From NCBI GenBank assembly GCA_963807235.1, contig CAWEBF010000016.1, positions 124,001-188,000 on the forward strand: DNA of 64,000 nucleotides, read 5' to 3'. Position 1 is the stretch's first letter, and each line of letters opens with the position of its first letter. The notes under the pieces are model-generated. The model ran no database searches and had not been told where the DNA came from. It was given only the letters and a program-made list of their open reading frames with translations. A program made the translations under genes and the position numbers. Source of the DNA: CAWEBF01 sp963807235. GTDB lineage: Bacteria > Acidobacteriota > Vicinamibacteria > Vicinamibacterales > UBA2999. Shown piece by piece: positions 25,962 to 35,088 of the stretch.

Positions 25962-26048
25962 GCCCCGCGAAGCGGGGCCAAAAGACACTGCCCTAGCGAG
26001 GCGGAGCCTTTCGTGTCCGCCCGACGGTCCAAGGCGGAGCCTCGCTAG
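25962..26048. repeat. Dispersed palindromic element, copy 1
   Basis: Begins with a GCCCCGC-GAA-GCGGGGC hairpin, continues CAAAAGACACTGC, and ends with a CTAGCGAGGC...GCCTCGCTAG stem (25993-26002 with 26039-26048). An inverted, slightly diverged copy lies at 52363-52442. REP/MITE-like; no coding capacity that I trust. Confidence 0.7.
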
Positions 26049-26608
26049 TGATTCTGGAAACCATCGTGACCACCGTCGACGCCGGGGGGCTGGTGAACAT
26101 CGCGCCGATGGGTGTCGAGTGGGGCGACGAGGTAATCGTCCTCAAGCCATTCCTCGAAACCGCCACGTTCCGCAACGTGACGGCGGTGGGCGCCGCCGTG
26201 GTCAACCTGGTGGACGACGTGCGCGTCTTCGCACGCGCTGCGATCTCGAACCCGTCCTATCCCACCGCGCCCGCGGATGTGGTGACGGGCGTGCGGCTGG
26301 CCGACTGCTGCTCGTGGCGGGAGCTCCAGGTGCGCGCCGTGGACAGCACGCCGCCCCGGTCGCGCATCGAAACCGCGGTCGTGCATCGCGGCGTGCAGCG
26401 CGAGTTCATCGGCTTCAACCGCGCGTGCCACGCCGTGCTCGAGGCCACGATCTATGCGACCCGGTTGCACCTGCTGGCGCGCGACGTCGTGGAGCAGGAG
26501 TTGGCCCGGCTGCAGGTGATCGTGGACAAGACTGCGGGCCCGGCCGAACACGAAGCCATGGCCCTCATCACCGACTTCGTGCGCGCCTCTCCTGTGAGGC
26601 CGGTATGA
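26048..26608 (+). CDS. DUF447 family protein of the H4MPT cluster
   Basis: 186 residues from GTG 26048; this codon overlaps the end of the palindromic element, so the true start might differ by a few codons. The N-terminus ILETIVTTVDAGGLVNIAPMGVEW matches DUF447, a split-barrel flavin-binding-like fold, and the GFNRACHAVLEATIYATRLHLL helix is typical. DUF447 proteins are conserved with archaeal-type H4MPT genes in methylotrophs and methanogens; the reaction is unknown, though an FMN-dependent reduction is a fair guess. The ATGA overlap with the next gene shows tight coupling to mptG. Confidence 0.85.
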   Translation: MILETIVTTVDAGGLVNIAPMGVEWGDEVIVLKPFLETATFRNVTAVGAAVVNLVDDVRVFARAAISNPSYPTAPADVVTGVRLADCCSWRELQVRAVDSTPPRSRIETAVVHRGVQREFIGFNRACHAVLEATIYATRLHLLARDVVEQELARLQVIVDKTAGPAEHEAMALITDFVRASPVRPV

Positions 26609-27615
26609 GCGCGCGCGTCGAGGAAGCGGTGTTCGTCGAAGCGCCGGCGCGGCTGCACTTCGGCGTGCTGGATTTGCGCGGCACGATGGGCCGGTGGTTC
26701 GGTGGCATCGGCGCGGCGGCACCGGCGCCGACGCTTCTCGTGTCAGCCTCGCACGCCGACGCGTTGTCCGTCGAAGGGGAGGACTGCGCCCGCGCCACCG
26801 AGTTTGCACGGCGGCTGCTGTCGCACGTGGAGACGAACCGCGGCGTCGCGGTGGGCGCCCGCGTGCGGGTGCACCGCGCATTGCCCGCGCACTCGGGGCT
26901 GGGATCTGGCACACAGCTGGCGCTGGCCGTCGCGCGGGCGCTGGCCGACCTGCACGGCTTCGAAGCCGATGCGGCTGCGTTGGCCCGGGTGATGGGACGG
27001 GCCAGGCGATCCGCGATCGGCACGTGGACGTTCGCTGGAGGGGGCCTGGTCGTCGAGGGTGGGCGGCGCGTGGGCCAGGACGAGTCGGCGCCCCTGCTGG
27101 CGCGCCTGCCGTTTCCCCCCTCGTGGCGGTGTGTGGTCGCGGTGCCGCACGCGCGGGCCGGCGTGAGCGGCGCGGCCGAAACGAAGGCCTTCGCACAGCT
27201 GGCGCCGCCGCCGGACGGCGACGTGGAACGCGTGGCGTATCTGGTGCTGATGTCGCTGCTGCCCGCACTGGTCGAGGCCGACATCGAGTCGTTCGGCGCG
27301 GCGCTGAGCGAGATCCAGGAGATGACGGGACGCTGGTTCGCCGCAGCCCAGGGCGGCACGTTTGCGCCAGGCCCCAGCGAGACGCTGGTGCGAAGCATGG
27401 CGCAGTGGGGCGCGCGCGGGGTCGGGCAGAGCTCGTGGGGCCCTGCCGTCTACGGCATCGTGGACGGCGAGGAGACCGCCGCCAATCTTGCCGCGCGCGT
27501 GCGCGATGCGTTGGGGCCGGGCGGGCACGTGTACGAAGGGCCGTTCCGCTCGGACGGCGCGCGCGTGTGGCGGGCGCAGATTACTGGAGACCGGAGACTG
27601 GAGACTGGAGACTGA
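26605..27615 (+). CDS. mptG: Beta-ribofuranosylaminobenzene 5'-phosphate synthase
   Basis: 336 residues of the GHMP-fold beta-RFAP synthase family. It condenses p-aminobenzoate with PRPP, releasing CO2 and PPi, the first step committed to H4MPT rather than folate. Motifs are EAPARLHFGVLDLRG at the N-terminus and the phosphate loop LPAHSGLGSGTQLALAVARAL, followed by GTWTFAGGGLVVEGG and AQGGTFAPGPSETLV. ATG 26605 overlaps the DUF447 stop. The last residues (ITGDRRLETGD) are encoded by a CTGGAGA heptad array containing the stop codon, so the C-terminus has been re-made by the repeat. Its presence next to pabAB is the strongest evidence that this organism makes H4MPT. Confidence 0.92.
   Translation: MSARVEEAVFVEAPARLHFGVLDLRGTMGRWFGGIGAAAPAPTLLVSASHADALSVEGEDCARATEFARRLLSHVETNRGVAVGARVRVHRALPAHSGLGSGTQLALAVARALADLHGFEADAAALARVMGRARRSAIGTWTFAGGGLVVEGGRRVGQDESAPLLARLPFPPSWRCVVAVPHARAGVSGAAETKAFAQLAPPPDGDVERVAYLVLMSLLPALVEADIESFGAALSEIQEMTGRWFAAAQGGTFAPGPSETLVRSMAQWGARGVGQSSWGPAVYGIVDGEETAANLAARVRDALGPGGHVYEGPFRSDGARVWRAQITGDRRLETGD
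27584..27614. repeat. Heptad tandem array, unit CTGGAGA, inside mptG end
   Basis: Four 7-bp units (CTGGAGA, CCGGAGA, CTGGAGA, CTGGAGA) running into the mptG stop codon at 27613-27615. It is the reverse complement of the CAGTCTC unit at the pabA start. Confidence 0.85.
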
Positions 27616-27705
27616 ACGGAGGGGCTACCTTTGACACTCAGGCCGGCCACTGTCCCTCGGAGTATGTCCACAATCCGAGATAGATTGGTCCTCCTTGACG
27701 AAGTT

Positions 27706-27725
27706 AATACTACACATGTAGTATT
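27706..27725. promoter_or_regulatory. BlaI-type operator before blaI
   Basis: AATACTACACATGTAGTATT is palindromic except for its central two bases and contains the TACA-n2-TGTA core of BlaI/MecI sites. It ends 7 bp before the blaI ATG, fitting negative autoregulation. Confidence 0.8.
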
Positions 27726-27732
27726 GGCGACC

Positions 27733-28152
27733 ATGGTCGATCGTCGGAGCCTCGGGCACGCACGTGCCCCGCGACTTACCGCGCCGCAACTGGCGCTTTT
27801 GCGCGTCCTCTGGGAACGGTCCGAGGCGACGGTGGTCGAGATCGAACAAGCCCTGCTCGACGACCGGCCGCTGGCCGCAACCACTATCGCTACGCTGCTC
27901 ACGAGGCTCGAAAAGCGCGGCATCGTCGCTTACCGCACCGAGGGCAGGCGGGACGTCTATCGCGCGGTCCTTCGGCAGAGCGACGCGCAACAGGAAGCCC
28001 TCGTCGAAGTGACCAAGGGCCTGTTCGAGGGTGACGTCGCCGAGATGGTGAGCCAATTGTTGTCGTCGCATGAGATCCGCCGGGGCGATCTGGCTCGAGT
28101 GAGAGCGCTGATTGAAGCGAAGGAGACAGGAGATCAAGAAGAGGAGGCGGTG
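27733..28152 (+). CDS. blaI: BlaI/MecI/CopY family repressor
   Basis: About 140 residues from ATG 27733. The winged-helix domain is clear: LTAPQLALLRVLWERSEATVVEIEQAL, then ATTIATLLTRLEKRGIVAYRTEGRRDVYRAV, followed by the dimerisation segment FEGDVAEMVSQLLSS. Such repressors hold BlaR/MecR-regulated genes off until the sensor protease cleaves them. No stop codon precedes the M56 gene: the frame runs on through EAKETGDQEEEAV into the sensor at 28153. Either the two are fused or a single-base error hides a TGATG overlap; a strong RBS before 28153 favours separate proteins. A perfect operator lies directly upstream. Confidence 0.85.
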
Positions 28153-30218
28153 ATGACGCTGGCCGATCTGAATGTCAGCAGTGCCGTGGCCCTCGCGTGG
28201 CTACTCACCTACGCCATTCACAGCACGATTCTGCTGGGCGCCACGGTGATCCTCGCCAGCCGCTTTGCCGACGAGCATGCGTGGCTGGACCGTCTCTGGA
28301 AAGCCGCACTTATCGGTCCACTCATCACGGCCAGCGTGCAGGTCGGCTCCAGCGTGACGCCGCTCGGAGGGTATTGGTCCATCTCGACCGCTACGCCGGT
28401 AGTCGCCTCGCCAGCCACGACGCTCGCGCCGGCAGCTGAGACACTGCCGACGCTGGATCAAGCCACGGGGCTTTCATCGCCGCCAGCCGACGACCGGGGA
28501 ATGCAGCGTGCGCGTCCGCAGTCCGCGGTTACCACCGAGGTCGGCACGTGGCAACGCGTTGTTGCCGCGTGGCCCTCGATAGCGGTGTGGTTGTGGCTGG
28601 CGATTGCGGCCCTCGGGCTCGCGCGGTTTGGCTGGCGCTTGCTCCGCGTCCATCGCGTGCTGGGTGCCGGCCCGTCCTTTCGGGATCCTCATCTGCGCGA
28701 GATCATCGATACGTTATGCGACGCTCGGGTTCGATCGCGGGTTCGGCTCACGACCAGCGGGATCTGCGCGGTCCCGCTCGCGCTTGCCGGTGGACGCATC
28801 GTGCTCCCGGAGCGATTTCTTCATCAGCTCGACACCGAGGAGCAGCGCGTTGCGCTGGCCCATGAGCTTGCGCATGTTGTCCGTCGCGATCCGCGTGGCG
28901 CATTCTGGCAGGCGTGCTCGAGCGACTGTTCTTCTTCCAACCGCTGAATCGCGTCGCCCACGCGAAGCTCAGCGAATCAGCTGAGTTTTTGTGCGATCAC
29001 TGGCGCGCAGGACCTCGTGATGAGCGACACACGCGAAGGCTCGTTCGTGAGCAACGTAGGCAGGTTCACGACGCGGGACCGTCTCTTGCCGATCTACTGG
29101 GCGGCGCCGTGCCATCGAGAGGCAGTGGAAATGTCGTCGCGCTGTTTCACTACGGCGGCGCAGGGCAGAACAGCGCTCGATCGAGCGGGCTATCGCGCGC
29201 ACGCCTCGGGTTCGAAGTTCGAGCGAACTGCCGGTCTTGTGGCTGGGCTATGCGCGAGACGGAGCCCGAGAGCTTCGGAACGAGTGCGCAGCGATGCTCG
29301 AGCAGGCACGAAACGAGAGAAAATGCAGGTGCTGCTGATCGGGTCGGCGTCACTTCACCGAACCACCGATCTCGTGCTGCCGTTTTCTTGACGCGCCTGG
29401 TCGAACCATCAAACCCGATGGCGATCCGCCGCGAAGCCGCCGAGGGTTTCGCCCACCACCACGATCCGCGTTCAGTGAACGTACTGCTGAGAGTGGCGCG
29501 CACCGACATGCCTCGGAAGTCCGCGCCGAGGCGCCGAGGCGATTGGTGAAGTGCAGACGCCGCAATCGATCCCGGCTCTGAACGAGTTGGTCAACTCGCC
29601 AGATACCGCGCGATTCAGCGAAGCTGCCGAGGGCTTGGGGACCAGCCCGCCGAGCGCGCCTGCCGGCGATCGACAACGTGATTCGGACCAACGTCCATCA
29701 CGAAGTGCTGGCCGAGGCTGTCGAAGCACTCGGCGAGTTCGACGACCCCGGCGCTGTGGCCGCTTGGTTCGAATCGTGTGGGAGCACACCGATGCGGCCA
29801 TCCAACGGGAAGCCGTCGAGACGCTTGGTCACCGCCAGGAAGCCGACGCGATGGCCGCGCTCGAACGCATTCTGCGCGACCACCCGAGGGAAGAGGTTCA
29901 GGCTGAAGCGCATCGAGACGGTGACCGACGTGTCGGGAGATTCGCTGCACCCAGCAGATCGTTGCGCTTGCCCTCTCAGGCAGGAACCGCGCCTGCGGCG
30001 GGACGCGCTCGATGCGATCGGCGGATGCCGCTTCCGAGACCCGCGACGCGGGACGCTGGACACGGCGCACAGACAATCGAGAGTGTGCTCTTCAACGATC
30101 GTGACGGGTCGGTGCAAGACGAGGCGCTCGACGCGTTGGCACGAGTTGCCTGAGGCCCGCGCTCTCGGAGTTCTTCGCAACGTTGTCGAGCGGCACCGGA
30201 ATCCGCGCATCGGGTAGG
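28153..30218 (+). pseudogene. BlaR1/M56-type sensor protease with HEAT repeats, broken by many frameshifts
   Basis: GAGGAGG precedes ATG 28153. Hydrophobic segments (VALAWLLTYAIHSTILLGATVILAS; IAVWLWLAIAALGLARF) lead to an M56 domain with ALAHELAHVVRRDP, the H-E-L-x-H zinc motif. Near 28892 a base is missing and the frame moves to LERLFFFQPLNRVAHAKLSESAEFLCDHW, which is the expected continuation. From ~28985 the signal jumps between all three frames. HEAT-like pieces are still readable: AIRREAAEGFAHHHDPRSV, TPQSIPALNELVNSPD, HHEVLAEAVEALGEFDDPGA, DAAIQREAVETLGHR, GSVQDEALDALARV. At least six shifts are needed to rejoin them, far more than elsewhere, so it may be a true pseudogene or a badly assembled stretch. 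Confidence 0.65.
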
Positions 30219-30252
30219 AGAGGAGCATAGCGCGACGTGGAGGAGATAGAAC

Positions 30253-30284
30253 GGTCTACGGTCTACAGGCTACGGTCTACAGTC
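30253..30284. repeat. Heptad tandem array, unit GGTCTAC
   Basis: GGTCTAC, GGTCTAC, AGGCTAC, GGTCTAC followed by AGTC: four 7-bp units just downstream of the broken M56/HEAT gene. Confidence 0.85.
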
Positions 30285-30395
30285 CTGTCATTGCGGAAGT
30301 GCAGTTCCGCACAGGCTGCCCGCCCGGCTTGGCGCACGGCTTGCTTGCCGGACTCTTCGATTCCGTCAGGAGGCGCAGAATGTTCCGCGGACCGG

Positions 30396-31060
30396 TGGGT
30401 GTTCCACAAGACTGTTGTTGTCGTTACTGTTCTGTGCAGGGATCACACCGGGATCGAGTCCCTCGGCCCAGGTTGCCACGCGCGCTAAGCCGGCGCGCTC
30501 GACCGCGTCGTCCGCCAGACGTTCGCGTTCGTCGTTGGTACCGGCGGGTCAGACGCCGGCCTCCGTCTCCGAGCTGTTCCGTCGCCTGTCGCTTCCCTTC
30601 GGGTTCGAGGAGGTGGGCGCGCTCGTGGTGACGCCGTGGTGGATCCGGCTCGCGAGGGTGGGCCGGTACGCCCGAATCCCTGTAGACGGCCTGACGCTGC
30701 GCGAAGCGCTCGATGCCTTCGTCGCGGCGGACCCGCGTTATGTGTGGCGGGACGCGGGCGCAGTCATCGTCATTCGTCCGGTCACTGCGCTTGCAGACGA
30801 CGGTCACCGCTGCATCGTTTGTAGCCACGGTCTTGCTGGAGGAGGTCGTTGTCAACAGCGCGGTGGATGCGATCAACATGGCCGTGGGTCACTTCAAAGG
30901 GCCGGCAGGAGAGTCTTCACTGGCGCCAAGCGGTTCTCGCTGGACTGCCGACTGAGAGATGGCGTTGACAGCTCAACGATCGCACCGCTCGGGGAAGTCG
31001 CAGCGAGCGACGCTTGGCGCAGTGAAGACTCTGCGCCGTCACTTTACGAGCGGTGAGGGA
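30396..31060 (+). pseudogene. Fragmented secreted hypothetical protein
   Basis: Readable pieces in different frames suggest one damaged gene. TPASVSELFRRLSLPFGFEEVG and GLTLREALDAFVAADPRYVWRDAGAVIVIRPVTA form a secretin/STN-like pattern often found beside BlaR-HEAT genes of Acidobacteriota. The sequence then shifts to ATVLLEEVVVNSAVDAINMAVGHFKGPAGESSLAP in another frame. No complete frame can be drawn, and the start is not identifiable. It most likely formed an operon with the M56 gene. From 31061 to 31279 I see no gene. Confidence 0.45.
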
Positions 31061-31279
31061 GGGCGAAGGGTTGCATCCCAGCCCCATTTGGTGCTGCAAA
31101 CGCTTCTCGGGACCGGGTTGGTCCTGCCGGGCCCACTGGAGCCATTGCTCGTGTCCCCTGGCAGCGTCGTCATCCGGGGCCAGGAGCAGAGGGCCAGGCC
31201 GATTCGGCTGAACGAGGGGCTCCAGGCTGGAGGCCCAAGACCGTGACAGGCCGACGAGCCTGGAGCTTCGGGTCCACAG

Positions 31280-32647
31280 CTACTTCCACAACTCCTTCCA
31301 CCACACCGCCGGCACGGCCTGATTCGGGTTGTCGGTGAGGCCGGCCTTGCGGCGGACGTCGGCCAACGGCCATCCCGTCAGCGTCGCCAGCGTCTGCGCC
31401 TCGCGTTCCTGCCGCACGCGCAGTTCGCGCCGATAGGCATCCGCGGCGGGACACGTGGCCGGGCCGGTCCAGGGCTGCCGCATCACGTAGCGGCCCTGGA
31501 AATTCGTCCGGTCGCCCGTTTCCTGGAACACCAGGTCTTCCGGGAAGTGCGCCTTGTCGTAGCGGACATGCAGGCGCGTGACGAACACGTCCTGCGGTCC
31601 GGCGCCGCGGGGCGCCCGCAGCGGCACGACGCCCTCGCCTGGCTGCCCAACCCAGTAGACGCCTAGCCGGCGGAGTTCATCGGTGGACAGCGGGTCGGCA
31701 GCACACGGATCGCACCAGCCCATGTCCCACGCGTACTCCATGAACACCGCGCTCATCTGTTCTTTCTTGACCTGCTGATCGAACATCGCCCGGTACATCC
31801 GGCCGAACTCCTGCGGGTCCTTCACGAACGTGGGGATCTCCGCGTCGGTGCGCAGCTTCACCGTGCGGTAGTTGGTGGTCTCCACGCGGCCCTTGCGCGT
31901 CAGCGTGTAGACGTACATCTCCTGCGTGCCGTCGGCGTTCACCGTGCCGAGCCGAATCGGCAGCATGAACTTCGGCGACTCGTAGGCCACCTGGATCGGG
32001 CGCAGCGTGGAAAAGCCCAGCTTCGCCTGTTCCGCCAGGTTCACCTTGGCCACGAAGAACCGCATGTTCTGGCGGATGTAGCTGGTGAGCACCTCCGACG
32101 CGCCCGCAGGGATGCGATAGCCGGACGATCGCAGCCACGTCTCGAGCCCGCTGCTCTCCTTGGCCGAAAGGATCAGGATGTCGTACTCGCCGACGGTGTA
32201 GCGGGCCTCGATGGTCACGCCAAGACTCTTGGCGTTGGCCGCATCCTGGCGGCTCATCCTCAGGGCGGCCGGGGAGGCCAGGTCCATCGTGCGGAACTCC
32301 CGCTCGGCCACGGCGCACGGGTTGGGGTCGAAGTACTCGACCAGCCGCGGGGCGGTGAACGCGTCGAGATGGTCTACCAGTGCCTTGTCGCCGACGTTGA
32401 TCTGGCCGCGCTGAATTGCCGTCGGCACGGGCACGACCATGGCGAACTCCTTGGGGTCACCTTTGAAGTCGCTGGACATGGTGACGATCGTCCGGTCGCC
32501 GTCCCTGACCAGGACCACCTGCGAGGCCTTGTTGAAGAGTTTCGTGTCGGCCTTGGCCACGTAGAAGCCGCAGAAAGCGAAGGCCGGCGCGGCCGAGGCC
32601 GCCAGCACCGCAAGCACTGCCGCGGTGCGAATCGAGATGCGAGTCAT
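31280..32647 (-). CDS. DUF2330 family exported protein
   Basis: 455 residues from ATG 32647 (CGGAGG 6 bases upstream on this strand). A signal peptide ends at ...AAPAFAFCGFYVAKADTKLFNKASQVV; the F-C-G-F-(Y/F)-V start of the mature protein and the region VVPVPTAIQRGQI are typical of DUF2330. Several Cys pairs (MGWCDPCAADP) suggest disulfides and export. The function is unknown. The gene is preceded without an intervening stop by the RnfD/NqrB-like gene, and the pairing of these two families suggests an associated membrane redox module, which is inference. Confidence 0.85.
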   Translation of the reverse strand: MTRISIRTAAVLAVLAASAAPAFAFCGFYVAKADTKLFNKASQVVLVRDGDRTIVTMSSDFKGDPKEFAMVVPVPTAIQRGQINVGDKALVDHLDAFTAPRLVEYFDPNPCAVAEREFRTMDLASPAALRMSRQDAANAKSLGVTIEARYTVGEYDILILSAKESSGLETWLRSSGYRIPAGASEVLTSYIRQNMRFFVAKVNLAEQAKLGFSTLRPIQVAYESPKFMLPIRLGTVNADGTQEMYVYTLTRKGRVETTNYRTVKLRTDAEIPTFVKDPQEFGRMYRAMFDQQVKKEQMSAVFMEYAWDMGWCDPCAADPLSTDELRRLGVYWVGQPGEGVVPLRAPRGAGPQDVFVTRLHVRYDKAHFPEDLVFQETGDRTNFQGRYVMRQPWTGPATCPAADAYRRELRVRQEREAQTLATLTGWPLADVRRKAGLTDNPNQAVPAVWWKELWK

Positions 32648-33496
32648 CGAAGTCCTCCGGGGGTGAAGTGAAATGGGCCAGTCGTAGCGTTGGCCCTGGA
32701 TGAGCCGGTCGATCAAGGGCACGAGGGGCGACGCGCAGGCCAGCGCCCACACGAAGCCGTTGGTGTGAAAGAGCTTGAACTGCACGTAGGCCGCGCCCAA
32801 CGCCACCAGCGCGGCGAAGATCACACGGCCGGCGCGCGAATCGGGCGTGGTCTTGGGATCCGAAATCATGAAGAAGCTGAAGAGCAGGAACGCGCCGCCT
32901 TCCAGACGGTGGAGCGGGATGGTCATCGGCTCGTTGAGGGAGATCGAGCGCGCCACCAGCAGGCCCGCCCAGGCCGCCATGAACGCGATGGTGACGTCCG
33001 CGCGCGCGGCTCGGGTCACGACCATCAGACCGGCGCAAGCCAGGAAGAACCCGAGCGCCGCCTGGGAGCCCCATTGACCGCCCGAAACCCACACGGCGTC
33101 TGTTGCCAGCATCATGGCCACGATGGCCAGATTCGTGGGGTTGAACACGTGCTTGTCGCGCACGCGGATCAGGAACTTCGAGCCCACGGCGACCACGGCT
33201 GCCAGCGCGGCAAGCGCCAGCCAATCCGTGCGCAGGAGCAGGCAGAGCGAGAGCGCCGAAATGAGCGCGCTCTTGCATCCAGAGATCAACCGGCCCGCGG
33301 TCAGCGACCCGCCGGCCCTGCGCGCGGTGGCCCATTCGAAGAGCGCCTGCGCCGCCAGGGCGCTGGCCAGTGTCACGAGCACCTGCGGGGGCCCGACGTC
33401 GAAGCCCAAGCGAAGCATCCCGTAGGTCAGGAGGGTCCCCAGGGTGGCGATCTGCCCGTGGCGCGGGTCACTAATCAGCCAGCATTTCGTTGTCAT
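32648..33496 (-). CDS. RnfD/NqrB-like membrane protein
   Basis: About 283 residues from ATG 33496 (CTAAGGACATG context). It is rich in transmembrane helices and matches the NQR2/RnfD family: WLISDPRHGQIATLGTLLTYG, FLIRVRDKHVFNPTNLAIVAMML, and FFMISDPKTTPDSRAGRVIF, the loop that in RnfD/NqrB carries the covalent FMN threonine. Other Rnf or Nqr subunits are absent here, so this is a stand-alone member. The frame does not stop before DUF2330. If one C of the run at 32675-32677 is extra, it would instead end ...PFHFTPGGLR with TGA overlapping the DUF2330 ATG, the natural arrangement. Confidence 0.8.
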
Positions 33497-33600
33497 GTCC
33501 TTAGAACGAGGCTGCCGGAATTCCTTGCAGCCGAACGGGGAGGACACATGCCGCCGCTCGCGACCACCCCGGGTCGGGGTGATCGCGTCACGGCCGTCGG

Positions 33601-34553
33601 CTAGTTGTCCGTGCAGATGGCGTAGACGTACTGGGTGGTCAACGTCTTGCCCAATTCCGCGTTCCGAAAGGCTTCGCCGACGATGCGGTTGGTGACGGCG
33701 TTGTACCGGCTCATGCGGTCCAGGGTACCATTGCCCCTGGTCGTGCTCCTCGTTCTTGGAGCCGGCCGCGATGACTTTCTTTCCGGCGGGGCACCCGATA
33801 TCGACTCGGCTCTCGATCTCGTCCTTGGTGAAGCCTCCGCCGCCCTCCCTGGCGCTCATCAGCTCGAGGCCGTCGAAGTAGACCGGGTAGGCACACGCCG
33901 CCACCGCAATGACCTGCCAATTGCCGCCCCAGCCGTCGGCAATCGCCGCGCCGACCTCCGTCGCCTCGGCCGTCACCGTTGTGAGGTCCGTGTCCACCGA
34001 GAAGCCCTCCAGGACCACGGAGAGCGGCGGCGTGGTGCCGACAAGCGTCGCAGGCTCGCCCGGCACGGTGGTCAGTTCGGCCCCCATGCCGACGACGCGC
34101 ATGTCCTCGGGGCAGGTGACCTCCGCGGACTTGATGGATACCGAGTCGAAACCGCTCGGCTGCGTGAAGAAGGTGGGCACCAAGCTGTTCGTGCAGGTAC
34201 GCCCCCGCGGTCACGCTCCAGCTCCCGGCGGTGCCTGAGACGTCTTCCGTGGCCTTCACCACAAAGACGTATTTCGCCAGGCCGATGTCGAACTTCGGGA
34301 ATGCGGACTGAATCGCGACCTGCCCCTCCTGCCCGGTGATCACAGCCGTACCACCCAGTACCGCCTTGCCGAACGGGCACATGGCGATCGCCATCTTCGG
34401 CGAGACCGAGTTGTACGCCGACGCGGTCTCGACGAACTGCACCGCCGGAGAGAAGGCTTCAGCGACGCTTGTCGAGCCCATCGACGCGGCGACCGCCAGG
34501 AGAACGACACCGTAGAGGTGAGACGACGTTCGACGCGTGAGTCTTGTGCCCAT
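33601..34553 (-). CDS. Secreted hypothetical protein, two homopolymer frameshifts
   Basis: Signal peptide at the ATG 34553 start (YGVVLLAVAASMGSTSVAEAF). The mature protein reads AMCPFGKAVLGGTAVITG, then after a shift at the CCCCC of 34202-34206 continues SAEVTCPEDMRVVGMGAELT and IGCPAGKKVIAAGSKNEEHDQG. After a second shift at the CCCC of 33734-33737 it ends GTLDRMSRYNAVTNRIVGEAF...YVYAICTDN before TAG 33601. Removing one C at each site restores one frame of ~316 residues. Repeated 'CP-x-G-K-x-V-x-G-x-G' modules (three copies) suggest a disulfide-linked repeat fold. The function is unknown. Confidence 0.65.
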
Positions 34554-35088
34554 GATCCCTCGCTTTCGTGTGTGGGCCGTGCTCGCACCGCGGCCCCGCC
34601 TATCGGAGCCGACCAGCGAACCGCCCTACGCTATGAACGCTGGGGACTGGCGCATCCCCTCACCGCCGCAGTGGTGCGCGGCCGGCATTCCTTGCAGCCG
34701 CCAGGCGGCGAGGGCGGGACGGGGTGTCGAAACGCGGACGAGGCTACGCGAAGCCGCGATGCGTCCAGGCAGGAGCCTGGGCCGATCGCCCTTCGATGAC
34801 CGCCCACACCACCGCGCTGCACAGCACGGAGTCAAACGGTCCCGAATGCCGGGGTCTGGGCTTCGTTACGACGAGGCCCGGCATGGTTCCGAACTCGATA
34901 TCTGCACGTCGAAGGGCCTCGGCGAACAATTCATCGATGCCCGGATCCGCCGACGGCAGTACCGGGAAAAAGCGGGTACATCGCTGGGCCAGGCCACGGT
35001 ACCCAAACCATGTATGAAACCGATGACGGACTCGTCATCAAGGCGTCACCGCGATGGTTTCGCCGGCGGCCTGCGATAGCATCTCCCC
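34554..35088. other. 535-bp region with no confident gene
   Basis: Between divergent genes at 34553 and 35089. Short frames exist on both strands, including a protein-like stretch on the minus strand (34995 to 34744) without a start codon. I see no repeat array or RNA gene. Confidence 0.4.

Noticed and set aside
34744..34995. Protein-like stretch on the minus strand with LRRADIEFGTMPGLVV
   Set aside because: No start codon, RBS or recognisable domain; may be a remnant but cannot be supported.
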